From: Acidobacteriota bacterium
Lineage (GTDB): Bacteria; Acidobacteriota; Holophagae; Thermotomaculales; Thermotomaculaceae
Assembly (NCBI GenBank): GCA_015487755.1
Contig: WFPG01000103.1
Coordinates: 1-11,187, forward strand
Direction of reading: 5' to 3'
Length of the DNA stretch: 11,187 nucleotides
The notes beneath the pieces were generated by a model. The model made no database searches, was not told where the DNA came from, and saw only the letters and a program-made list of their open reading frames with translations. Positions 1-6,779 of this stretch are shown here, piece after piece. The position numbers and the translations under genes were made by a program. Position 1 is the stretch's first letter; each line of letters opens with the position of its first letter.

Positions 1-224
1 AGGCAGAGATATTCAAGGCTTTTCATATAGTAAGGATATGCTTCCTGTGGCAATTCCCCTAATTCATAAGATTGAACTATACCTTCAAAAACAGGAATAG
101 CGTTTACCTGATTATCGGAATTAAAAAATATATCTTCACCCTGTTTAAAGGTAGAAACATAGTCTATTGAAAACAAATTAAGAGAAATTAGAAAAACCGC
201 TAAAAAAACCGTTATCTTTTTCAT
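1..224 (-). CDS. Exported protein, 3' end cut off by window edge (possible helical-repeat protein)
   Basis: Only the first 74 codons are in the window; the frame stays open to base 1. The ATG (224-222) directly follows the TAA of the upstream gene with no gap, and GAGG (237-234) lies 9 nt before it, which supports this start and suggests translational coupling. Residues 1-19 form a Sec-type signal peptide: two Lys after Met, a hydrophobic core, then a likely cut after LNLFS. The mature part starts IDYVSTFKQGEDIFF and continues with alternating aromatic and small residues (AIPVFEGIVQSYE), which resembles the first helix pair of a TPR-like repeat. That family call is tentative because only about 55 mature residues are visible. 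It is the third gene of the kinase operon, so an envelope role alongside the kinase and the TPR/propeller protein is plausible. Function unknown. Confidence 0.8.
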   Translation of the reverse strand, partial: MKKITVFLAVFLISLNLFSIDYVSTFKQGEDIFFNSDNQVNAIPVFEGIVQSYELGELPQEAYPYYMKSLEYLC

Positions 225-1589
225 TTAATCAAACCTCACTATTGAAGAGGATTTGTCCGATAAAAATATTGTCCCGTCTCCGTCAACCGACAAATGATAA
301 AATTTCCCGCCGAGGGTATTGTATATGTCTATTCTCTGGAAAAGGGAAAGGTCTTCTTTTAAAATTACCAGCGTTTTCCCCTTGTCAACAAGCATGTAAA
401 TGTTATCGTAATTGTCAAAATCCATATCCACAATTTTTCTATAAGTTGCAATGGTTTTAATTAACTTGCCGTCAAAGTTTCTTATATCAATTACATTTCT
501 TGAATCTCTTACAATAAATATCTTTCCGTCTTTTCTAATCTTTATATAGTCTGCCGGTGCTACTATTTTCTTTAACAACTTCCCGTTTTTATCAAACTTA
601 TAAACAATCGCCCTGTCTTTATCGTAAATAAGGTAATTTCCGAAAAAATCAACCGCTATGGAAACTATATTATTTAAAACCTCACCGTCATCTGAAAAGG
701 ATTTTGATATTCTATCCCTTTTACTAAATACTCTGTTAGAGGTTGCATAGAAAAAACCGTATTTAGGAGAATAAAAAATTGAAGTTACCTCGGAAGGGGT
801 GGAAAACTTTTTCATTTTCCCCTTTTTTATCACATATATAAACCCGTCTCTTTTTGAATAGGCATATAGGGTTCCTTTTTTATCGGTAGCCACCAATCCC
901 GGTTTAGGCATTTGATAATAAGTTCGGTGAATTTTATACTTTTTGTTAAGGAAAAACCTTAAAAGGTTTGAAGTCATATAGTCTATATTCTCGCTTTTTA
1001 AATTTTCAAGGGTGATAAAAGATAGCATTTTTAACCCCTCTGCAGGGTTTTTCAGTTTATAATAGTAGTATGATGCAAGTTCCATTGCTTCGTCGAAAAC
1101 ATCACTTTCCGGAAATCTCATATAAATTTTAGATATAAAAAATAATCCCTGCTTATAATTACCTTTTAACCCGCTTATTTCACCTAATTTGTAATAAACC
1201 TTATCAAGAATTTCAGAATCGGGAATCCCCGCTTTTATCCTTGAAAGCGCTTCATATGCCCCATCTATGTCCTGGTTGTTAAGAAGGATTAGGGCTTTAA
1301 AATAAAGTGCGTTGTCGTAACTATCACTTGTTTTATAATCGGTTATAATTCTTTCAAAATATTCTTTTGCTTTTTTCATATCCCCGACGGTGTAATAATA
1401 CTTTCCAATTTCCAATAGCGCATTATCCGCTTTATCAGATTGCGGATATTGGTCAACAAGGGTTTGAAATTCTTTTACCGCCTCGCTATAATTCTTGTTC
1501 AGCAAAAATGCCATACCGCTCTCATAAATCCTTAAATCATTGGAAGTGTTAAAATTTGCAATCAATAATAAAACCATCAGTATCTTCAT
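225..1589 (-). CDS. Exported TPR plus NHL-like beta-propeller protein
   Basis: A 454-residue protein of two parts. Residues 1 to about 12 (MKILMVLLLIAN) form a short hydrophobic export signal. Residues about 18-205 are TPR-like helical repeats of the kind seen in YbgF/BamD-type envelope proteins, for example the stretches around NYSEAVKEFQTLVDQYPQSD and DMKKAKEYFERIITDY. From about 230 to the end the sequence changes to repeated beta-strand blades with short turns rich in Asp/Gly/Lys (KPGLVATDKKGTLYAYSK, FDKNGKLLKKI, VDGDGTIFLSD), as in NHL or six-bladed propellers. Such modules usually bind protein partners or ligands; no catalytic motif is visible. Its ATG overlaps the kinase stop as ATGA (1589-1586), and AAGGA lies 9 nt upstream, so translation is probably coupled to the kinase. 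I infer that it acts outside the cytoplasmic membrane with or near the kinase's PEGA region. It could instead be a structural envelope scaffold. Confidence 0.85.
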   Translation of the reverse strand: MKILMVLLLIANFNTSNDLRIYESGMAFLLNKNYSEAVKEFQTLVDQYPQSDKADNALLEIGKYYYTVGDMKKAKEYFERIITDYKTSDSYDNALYFKALILLNNQDIDGAYEALSRIKAGIPDSEILDKVYYKLGEISGLKGNYKQGLFFISKIYMRFPESDVFDEAMELASYYYYKLKNPAEGLKMLSFITLENLKSENIDYMTSNLLRFFLNKKYKIHRTYYQMPKPGLVATDKKGTLYAYSKRDGFIYVIKKGKMKKFSTPSEVTSIFYSPKYGFFYATSNRVFSKRDRISKSFSDDGEVLNNIVSIAVDFFGNYLIYDKDRAIVYKFDKNGKLLKKIVAPADYIKIRKDGKIFIVRDSRNVIDIRNFDGKLIKTIATYRKIVDMDFDNYDNIYMLVDKGKTLVILKEDLSLFQRIDIYNTLGGKFYHLSVDGDGTIFLSDKSSSIVRFD

Positions 1590-3541
1590 AATAATTTTTC
1601 CTTTATGGTAAGTTCTTTGTCTGCCCTAACCTCTACCGTAATCTCTTTAACCTTGTTATCATCCGGGCTAACAAATTTTATTTTATGGGTTCCTGCTACA
1701 ATTTTAACATTAAAAATAGGTGTTTCCCCTACGCTTATACCATCAATATAAACCTCTGCATACAACGGCGCAACATCTATTTTTTTAATTAACCCTAATG
1801 GGGGAAGTTTTAAATAATTTTTTTTATTGCCCATCAATTCTTCTATAAAGACCTGGGAGTAGAAAAATTTCTTGTTTTCCACCTTCAATTTGACGGTACC
1901 CGCTTCTAATTTCATCGTTTTCCCGTTTGAAAAATTGCCTAAATACTTCCAGCCGCTTTTGGTTTTCAAATATAATTTTACCGGAAATTCAGTATCAAGC
2001 ACAAGGTATGCAGGCTGCTTAATAACCTCTAAAACAACCTTGTTGGTTAAAATTTCCCCCGGTTTCAAAACAATTGTTTTATCTTTATAGCCTTCCGCTT
2101 TGAAAAGAAGAACATTTTCTTTTGAAGTGTTAATTTTAATTTCACAAGGCGTAACACAACTTTCTTTGCCGTTTATAAATACTGTTGTTTGAGGCGGTTC
2201 GGTTACAACCGACATTGTAGTGTACAGGGATTCCAGAGTGTATTTTAAATTTTTCAAATCTTTTGAAAAGAAAAAGGTGGCACTAACAGGTTTAAATCCC
2301 TCCTTTTTCAATACAATTCTCTTCTGTTCCCCGTTTTTGCCAGATAACCTTGTTGTTATAGGGGTTTTCCCTACAAAATTGTCATCAATGTAAACATCCG
2401 CTCCCGCAGGCTCCGATTCTATTCTTACTTCCCTTGAAATATTAAAGGGCAGAATCTGGCTTAAACCTTCATTGATATTGTTTAAAATCTCTCCATTCGT
2501 ATAATAATAACCGCCTGCAAAGATACCTATTACTATGAAAAACAGTATGAGAAAAAAACTCCCTCTCTTTTTAGGCTTCTTTTCGGTTACTTCTTTTGCC
2601 CTTATCAACTCGTATTCATTTCTTGCCAATTCTTTTTCAATCATTGATACCGAACTGTCAAGCCCGGTTTCAGAAAGTAAATCTTTTATTCTTGATTTCT
2701 GGGAGCGGGTTAATTTTACAGCCCTTATTAAATCATTGGAAAATTGCTTTGCAGATTGATATCTTTCTTCAGGGTTTTTTGCAAAAACCCTATTGAAAAC
2801 CTCATTCCAGGATTCTTCGGTAAAACCTATCTCCTGAACATTCTCTACCCTTTCAGGCGGTTCATGGACAATTTTGTATAAAATAGCGGATAGTGTTTGC
2901 CCTTTAAACGGTAGTTTACCGGTAAGCATCTCGTAAGTAACTATGCCGAGAGAAAAGATATCCGAGCGATGGTCTACTTTTCCTTCCATTATCTGTTCGG
3001 GAGAGGAATAACTGGGAGTTCCCAGAAAAGTACCCGTTTGGGTAAGGGAAGAGTTTTGCAATTTTGCAATACCGAAATCCATTATTTTACATCGTAATTC
3101 TTTATCGACAAGTATATTACCCGGCTTAATGTCTCTATGAATAATCCCCTTTTTATGGGCATAATCAAGTGCCGAAGCAATCTGGGAAACAATTTTCACA
3201 CAGGTTTCAAGGTCTAACCTTCCCTTTTTAGCAATTATTGAAGAAAGTGTTTCACCCTCTACAAACTCCATTGCAATATAGGGTATACCCTGCTCTTCGC
3301 CTATATCGTAGATTCCTACTATATTCGGGTGGTTAAGGGTGCCGGCTATCTGTGCTTCCCTGTAAAACCTTTCGTAAAACTCCTTCTTCTCCTGCTCTGA
3401 AATTCCTTCGTCAACTTTAATGAGTTTAATTGCGACAGTCCTCTTAATAATGGGGTCTTGCGCTTTATACACAACCCCCATTGCACCTTCACCTAAAATT
3501 GACTCAATTTTATATCTACCAACTGTTTGAAGATGTTTCAT
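1586..3541 (-). CDS. Transmembrane Ser/Thr protein kinase with extracytoplasmic PEGA-type repeats
   Basis: A 651-residue Hanks-type kinase that looks catalytically intact. Residues 10-275 hold the kinase domain: glycine loop GEGAMGVVY (17-25), VAIK lysine (K39), HRDIKPGN (135-142, catalytic D137), DFG (155-157), an activation loop with several Ser/Thr, SPE (180-182) in place of APE, and the structural Asp of the HRSDIFSLG motif (D194). A Lys/Arg-rich stretch (322-326) precedes one membrane helix (about 327-346), leaving about 300 residues outside. That part contains PEGA-like beta repeats: clear ones near 371-440 (EPAGADVYIDDNFVGKTPI), 443-503 and 586-642 (AEVYIDGISVGETPI), and a diverged one between about 507 and 580. 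The second repeat carries a CxxxC pair (C462, C466) that could form a disulfide outside the membrane. Family knowledge says it phosphorylates proteins on Ser/Thr in response to an external cue; the cue and substrates are unknown. It heads an operon with two exported proteins and has its own promoter. Confidence 0.95.
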   Translation of the reverse strand: MKHLQTVGRYKIESILGEGAMGVVYKAQDPIIKRTVAIKLIKVDEGISEQEKKEFYERFYREAQIAGTLNHPNIVGIYDIGEEQGIPYIAMEFVEGETLSSIIAKKGRLDLETCVKIVSQIASALDYAHKKGIIHRDIKPGNILVDKELRCKIMDFGIAKLQNSSLTQTGTFLGTPSYSSPEQIMEGKVDHRSDIFSLGIVTYEMLTGKLPFKGQTLSAILYKIVHEPPERVENVQEIGFTEESWNEVFNRVFAKNPEERYQSAKQFSNDLIRAVKLTRSQKSRIKDLLSETGLDSSVSMIEKELARNEYELIRAKEVTEKKPKKRGSFFLILFFIVIGIFAGGYYYTNGEILNNINEGLSQILPFNISREVRIESEPAGADVYIDDNFVGKTPITTRLSGKNGEQKRIVLKKEGFKPVSATFFFSKDLKNLKYTLESLYTTMSVVTEPPQTTVFINGKESCVTPCEIKINTSKENVLLFKAEGYKDKTIVLKPGEILTNKVVLEVIKQPAYLVLDTEFPVKLYLKTKSGWKYLGNFSNGKTMKLEAGTVKLKVENKKFFYSQVFIEELMGNKKNYLKLPPLGLIKKIDVAPLYAEVYIDGISVGETPIFNVKIVAGTHKIKFVSPDDNKVKEITVEVRADKELTIKEKLL

Positions 3542-3550
3542 CCTGCAATA

Positions 3551-3579
3551 AGGATATTATTAAAAGGCTTAATTGTCAA
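3551..3579 (-). promoter_or_regulatory. Sigma-70-type promoter for the kinase operon, near-leaderless
   Basis: On the minus strand TTGACA (3579-3574, a perfect -35) is followed by a 17-bp spacer and TATCCT (3556-3551, 4 of 6 matches to TATAAT). The usual start point about 7 nt beyond the -10 box falls near base 3544, only 2-4 nt before the kinase ATG at 3541, so the transcript would have almost no leader. The only purine run before the ATG is AGG touching it, too close for a normal Shine-Dalgarno site. The element sits in the single longer gap of the window (59 nt), which fits an operon boundary. It is predicted from sequence only. Confidence 0.6.
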
Positions 3580-3600
3580 TGTTTTAATAGATTAGAAAAA

Positions 3601-4002
3601 CTATTTTGTTGTTACCGTTTTTATATCAAACTCAGGAGGGTCAAATATATGCTGTTTAACCGCACACAGGTTTGCCGCATGCACCAGAGCCTTTTTGTAT
3701 TTTTCGGGAAAATCTTCCGGCAATTGTATCTCAATGGTTATCTTTGAAATCATTCTTTTTTTAGGGTCAAAATCATGCTTTTGAACAAGTTTTATATTTT
3801 TATAGTCAAGCCCTCTCTGTTCACAGAAAGAAAGCACATAGATTCCCGCACATGCACCTATTGATGCCAAAAAGTAATCAAACGGCGCCGGCGCTTCACC
3901 GTTTCCCCCTGCAAAAACAGGCTGGTCTGTTCTTATTAAAAAACCCCTGTAATTAACATCAACCCTCTTTCCTACTCCCGGAAAAACAATTTCCATATCC
4001 AT
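3601..4002 (-). CDS. OsmC-family protein (thiol-dependent peroxide or related reductase fold)
   Basis: A 133-residue protein, near the usual size of the OsmC/Ohr/YhfA superfamily. The hallmark features are visible: the first catalytic-type Cys within ASIGACAGIYVLSFC (C51) at the start of the central helix, the second in NLCAVKQ (C113), an early Arg (R24) of the kind that polarises the peroxidatic thiol, and an acidic residue in the GEAPAPFDYFLA segment before the helix. Members of the family reduce organic hydroperoxides or act on related sulfur substrates in the cytoplasm as dimers; the exact substrate here cannot be read from sequence. An extra Cys (C60) follows C51 at nine residues. There is no signal peptide. 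It starts 11 nt after the TPR gene with a strong AGGAGG site (4015-4010) and ATG at 4002, so it is probably the last gene of that transcript. Its function seems unrelated to secretion. Confidence 0.88.
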   Translation of the reverse strand: MDMEIVFPGVGKRVDVNYRGFLIRTDQPVFAGGNGEAPAPFDYFLASIGACAGIYVLSFCEQRGLDYKNIKLVQKHDFDPKKRMISKITIEIQLPEDFPEKYKKALVHAANLCAVKQHIFDPPEFDIKTVTTK

Positions 4003-4009
4003 TTAAAAA

Positions 4010-4015
4010 CCTCCT
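4010..4015 (-). promoter_or_regulatory. Strong Shine-Dalgarno site of the OsmC-family gene
   Basis: AGGAGG (4015-4010) lies 7 nt before the ATG at 4002 and overlaps the TAG stop of the TPR gene (4016-4014). It is the best consensus ribosome binding site I found in the window. It fixes the start at the first of two nearby in-frame ATGs (MDMEI), and it suggests the small protein is made in larger amounts than its upstream neighbour. Confidence 0.8.
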
Positions 4016-6668
4016 ACCTATTAGTCTTTTCTTCAAGTTCTTTCAACTTCTTTTTCGCAAATTCACCCTGAACCTGCCCTTTGTATGCGTCTGCAATTTT
4101 TCTATAAAGTTTAATAGCATCGTCGTAATAGCCTAACTTTTCACAGATTTTAGCGGCGTTAAACCTTGCCGTGGTAGACCACATTAACTCTTTAGGGTGA
4201 AGGTAAGTAACGGAAAGGTAATTCTCTAAAGCCTTGTTTAAATCTCCTAATTGTTCATAGCATTCCGCAATATAAAAAGTAACTTCCGCTTTTGAATCTT
4301 CATCTTTCAAGAGAGGCAAAATCTCTAAAAATTCGTTTAAAGCTTCTTGAATTTTCCCGTTTTTCTGCAAAAACAAAGCAATTCTAACCCTCTCGTCAAC
4401 CTGTTTTAAATCAGGGGGAAGTAGTTTTAAATATTCAAGGTAACTGGAGATAGCCTTCTCAATCTGCCCTGTCTGTTCATAAGATATTCCAAGGTAATAG
4501 TAAACCGCAAAGAGAAGTTTTTCTATGTTTTTATCCCTATGCTCAAGCACTTTTTCAAAATAATCTATCGCTTTTGAGTATTCTTTGTTTTTAAAGTGAA
4601 TTAAACCTAATTTATAACATGAAAGGGTATAGTATTCGCTGTCTGGAAATGTGTTTACAATTTTTTCAAGATACTTCTCAGGCGGGTTTTTCAAAGTTTC
4701 GAAAAGAAAATAGTATGCCCTGTCAACACCTTTTGCCTCAGGGTAATTCTCAATTGCCATTTTATAAAAGTAAACAGCCTTTCCTATATTCCCCTTTTGC
4801 CTGTATTTTTCAGCCTTCTTTAACAACCCCTGTACCCCGTGAAACTCCTCAGGGTTGTTTTTTATATACTCGGGCTCATTTTCCATAATAATCAAATATT
4901 CGCCGGTTTTCTCAACAATAGGCTCAAGTTCTATTAAAGCAAGTTTTCTAACGGTGTCCCCCTTTGAAGATAGTTCAAGGACTTTTACAAGGTACATTTT
5001 TTTTATATTTTCATCTTTTTGCTTTAAGGCAGAAAGGTAAATCAAAAGCGGGTTTTGTGATTTAATCGCAAGTTTAAAGGCATCTTCTGCTTTACCCCCG
5101 TAAAGTAAAGCAAAGTAGGAAATTTCTTTTTTATCACCTGCCAACTGCAACGCTTTGTCAATTTGACCGCTTTTTGCAAGGCTGTAAATATAAAGGGTTT
5201 TGTAGTAATTATCCTGCTCCACATTTTTAAAATATTCCGCCGCCTGTTTATAATCCCCTATCAGGTAATAAGAGAGCGCCGAAAGAAGGTTTGAGTTTTT
5301 ATCTTTGCTCTTTATCTTTTCATTTATAAAATCCACCGTGTCTTTATACATTCCGTACCTGAAATAACTTTCCGCAAGGTATTTTGCCGTAGAATTAACA
5401 AGAGGGGAATCCTGATAATTTAAAAGTATATTTTCAAATGACTTTATTGCTTCCGGGTAATTTCCCCTGTCAAGCATAATTTTTCCGTAAACAAAGTAAG
5501 CGTCGTCGGTAACGGGAGAGGTTTTGCCGTATTTTTCCAAAAACTTAGCAAGCATTGTCAAAGCCTTTTCTTTATCTCCGTTGTAAAGAGTGCACTTTAT
5601 TCTGTTTAACAGCGCTATTGAAGAAAATGCACCTTCCGGGTTTTTTTCAATACATTTATTGTAAAAAAGAAGGGCATTGTCCATGTCGTTCAATTTTGTA
5701 AGGTAGTATTCGGCAAGTTTAAAATAATCTTTATGGGTATCCGAAACAAGGGCATATTTTCTTAAAAAATCTGCCGCTTTTTTAAATTGCCTTAAACTGT
5801 TGTAAACTTTAAAAGCAAGGTTGTAAAATGTTTTGTCTTCAAGGTAAGATTTTTTTTCAATAAGCTTTTTGGCTCCTAAAATATCCCCTTCCTTTATTAA
5901 AAGGGAAAGTTGAAAATTTACTCTTTCTTCCTCGCTTAATGCAGGCAAAGGAACCAATGTCCTGAAAAGGGTAAAAGCCTCTTTTAATTTACCTAACTGA
6001 ACAAGTGTATGTACCGCAAAAAAGCCATCTTCCCTGTCTTTGTTTTGAGAAAAGTATTTGTAAGCAATATCAAACTTTTTTTTGCCGTAATACACAAGCC
6101 CCAAATACCTGTTTAGCATAGGGTCTTTAAAGCCTTCTTTTTCAAGTTTTTTTAAAATCTTTTCCGCTTTCCCGAACTTTTTATAATGGTAGTAGGATAT
6201 TGCAAGTTTCAACCTGACTTTGTTGTCAAATTTTAACTTTAAGTATGAATTATAATCGGAAATAGCCTCTTTGAAGTTATCCCTTTTAAACGCAAGGTCT
6301 CCTTTCAAAAGGTAATATTGACTTACAAGGTTTTTGTTTAAAGGGTTAAGGGATTTGAAATTGTTTTCAATCTCCAATAAAACCCTGTCAACCGATTTGA
6401 AATCGTTTTCAAAATAAAAAGCATAGGCATTAAAAAGCAATGCCTTAAAACAGGTATTCCCTTTATTTTGAACACAATACTTTTTTAAAAAATCTTCAGA
6501 TACCGAATGAATTTTACCGTAATCCCTTGTAGCCATAAGGGTATCAAAATATAGGGAGTAAACGGATACAATATCTTTTGAATGAGGGTTTTCTTTCAAA
6601 AAATTTTCTATTTTTACCTTTGCAACATTAAAGGCCCCGTCCCTGACAAGGCCTTTAATTATTCTCAA
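4014..6668 (-). CDS. Large TPR-repeat protein, body of a gene interrupted near its 5' end
   Basis: The open frame from a TTG (6668) gives 884 residues made almost entirely of helical TPR-type repeats, from the first residues to the end. Clear units include the regions near 130-146 (FKEAISDYNSYLKL), 403-419 (NYPEAIKSFENILLNYQ), 696-710 (EYSKAIDYFEKVLEH), 735-750 (QIEKAISSYLEYLKLL) and 808-822 (DLNKALENYLSVTYL). Such proteins are scaffolds for protein contacts; no enzyme motif is seen. The TTG start is doubtful. It has no good Shine-Dalgarno site, and the frame upstream continues through E-N-T-D to a TAA (6683-6681), beyond which lies a full in-frame signal peptide beginning at ATG 6779. The TTG codon therefore probably encodes an internal Leu of a 921-codon precursor of an exported protein. 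If the TAA is real, either an unexported version is made from the TTG or the gene is dead. The long intact frame argues for a recent change, a sequence error or readthrough. The position just after the secretin suggests a role in the envelope. Confidence 0.85.
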   Translation of the reverse strand: MRIIKGLVRDGAFNVAKVKIENFLKENPHSKDIVSVYSLYFDTLMATRDYGKIHSVSEDFLKKYCVQNKGNTCFKALLFNAYAFYFENDFKSVDRVLLEIENNFKSLNPLNKNLVSQYYLLKGDLAFKRDNFKEAISDYNSYLKLKFDNKVRLKLAISYYHYKKFGKAEKILKKLEKEGFKDPMLNRYLGLVYYGKKKFDIAYKYFSQNKDREDGFFAVHTLVQLGKLKEAFTLFRTLVPLPALSEEERVNFQLSLLIKEGDILGAKKLIEKKSYLEDKTFYNLAFKVYNSLRQFKKAADFLRKYALVSDTHKDYFKLAEYYLTKLNDMDNALLFYNKCIEKNPEGAFSSIALLNRIKCTLYNGDKEKALTMLAKFLEKYGKTSPVTDDAYFVYGKIMLDRGNYPEAIKSFENILLNYQDSPLVNSTAKYLAESYFRYGMYKDTVDFINEKIKSKDKNSNLLSALSYYLIGDYKQAAEYFKNVEQDNYYKTLYIYSLAKSGQIDKALQLAGDKKEISYFALLYGGKAEDAFKLAIKSQNPLLIYLSALKQKDENIKKMYLVKVLELSSKGDTVRKLALIELEPIVEKTGEYLIIMENEPEYIKNNPEEFHGVQGLLKKAEKYRQKGNIGKAVYFYKMAIENYPEAKGVDRAYYFLFETLKNPPEKYLEKIVNTFPDSEYYTLSCYKLGLIHFKNKEYSKAIDYFEKVLEHRDKNIEKLLFAVYYYLGISYEQTGQIEKAISSYLEYLKLLPPDLKQVDERVRIALFLQKNGKIQEALNEFLEILPLLKDEDSKAEVTFYIAECYEQLGDLNKALENYLSVTYLHPKELMWSTTARFNAAKICEKLGYYDDAIKLYRKIADAYKGQVQGEFAKKKLKELEEKTNR

Positions 6669-6674
6669 ATCAGT

Positions 6675-6698
6675 GTTTTCTTAAGCAAATAAGAAAAC
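6675..6698 (-). repeat. Perfect 9-bp inverted repeat carrying the in-frame TAA
   Basis: On the minus strand GTTTTCTTA (6698-6690), a 6-nt loop TTTGCT and TAAGAAAAC (6683-6675) form a perfect 9-bp stem; CAG and CTG further out could extend it across a 2-nt bulge. The stop codon that splits the TPR gene is the first three bases of the right arm. The stem is mostly A-T pairs, so it is not very stable. There is no downstream U-run on the minus strand (the T-run at 6701-6710 is upstream), so it does not look like an intrinsic terminator. It could be an mRNA processing or pausing site, or chance in AT-rich sequence. Confidence 0.6.
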
Positions 6699-6779
6699 TG
6701 AAAAAAACAATAATATAAGCAAATTAATAAGACGAGTAGATCTCCTGTTTAAACTTTTCGATTTCCTTTTTAAAATCAT
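6681..6779 (-). pseudogene. Signal-peptide exon-like 5' piece of the TPR gene, closed by TAA
   Basis: A 32-codon frame starts at ATG 6779, with GAGAGG (6792-6787) 7 nt upstream, inside the secretin gene (+1 frame relative to it). It overlaps the last 56 nt of that gene. The peptide has a classic export layout: a basic n-region (MILKRKSKSLNRRSTR, eight Lys/Arg), a hydrophobic core (LLILLFFSVFLF) and a terminal Ala. Then comes TAA, followed in the same frame by E-N-T-D-L-R-I and the whole TPR protein. A C in place of the first T of TAA would read Gln and give FLFA/QENTD, a typical signal peptidase I site. I therefore read this as the true 5' end of the TPR gene, broken by one stop codon. The alternative is a chance frame in T-rich DNA, but the combination of RBS, ATG, charge pattern, Ala and frame makes that less likely. 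Confidence 0.65.

Noticed and set aside
3542..3600. Terminator for the OsmC-family gene
   Set aside because: No GC-rich stem followed by a U-run is visible in the 59-nt gap.
3481..3747. 88-codon plus-strand frame across the OsmC/kinase gap
   Set aside because: It runs antisense to two well-supported genes, has no family resemblance and no convincing RBS.
4619..5040. Two overlapping plus-strand frames within the TPR gene
   Set aside because: Both are antisense to the long TPR frame and show composition typical of shadow frames (many Ser, Phe, Pro, Cys).
5042..5224. 60-codon minus-strand frame inside the TPR gene
   Set aside because: It is an alternative frame inside a continuous repeat protein, with no domain or RBS support.
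6681..6683. Reassigned TAA codon (genetic code change)
   Set aside because: TAA ends other genes here, including the secretin, the GspC-like and the GspL-like genes, so it is a normal stop in this genome.
6675..6710. Intrinsic terminator between secretin and TPR gene
   Set aside because: The T-run is upstream of the hairpin on the transcribed strand and the stem is AT-rich, so the usual terminator order is absent.
6682..6723. Short direct repeat ATTTGCTTA (6723-6715 and 6690-6682)
   Set aside because: Nine AT-rich bases in a T-rich leader are likely chance; no further copies were noted.
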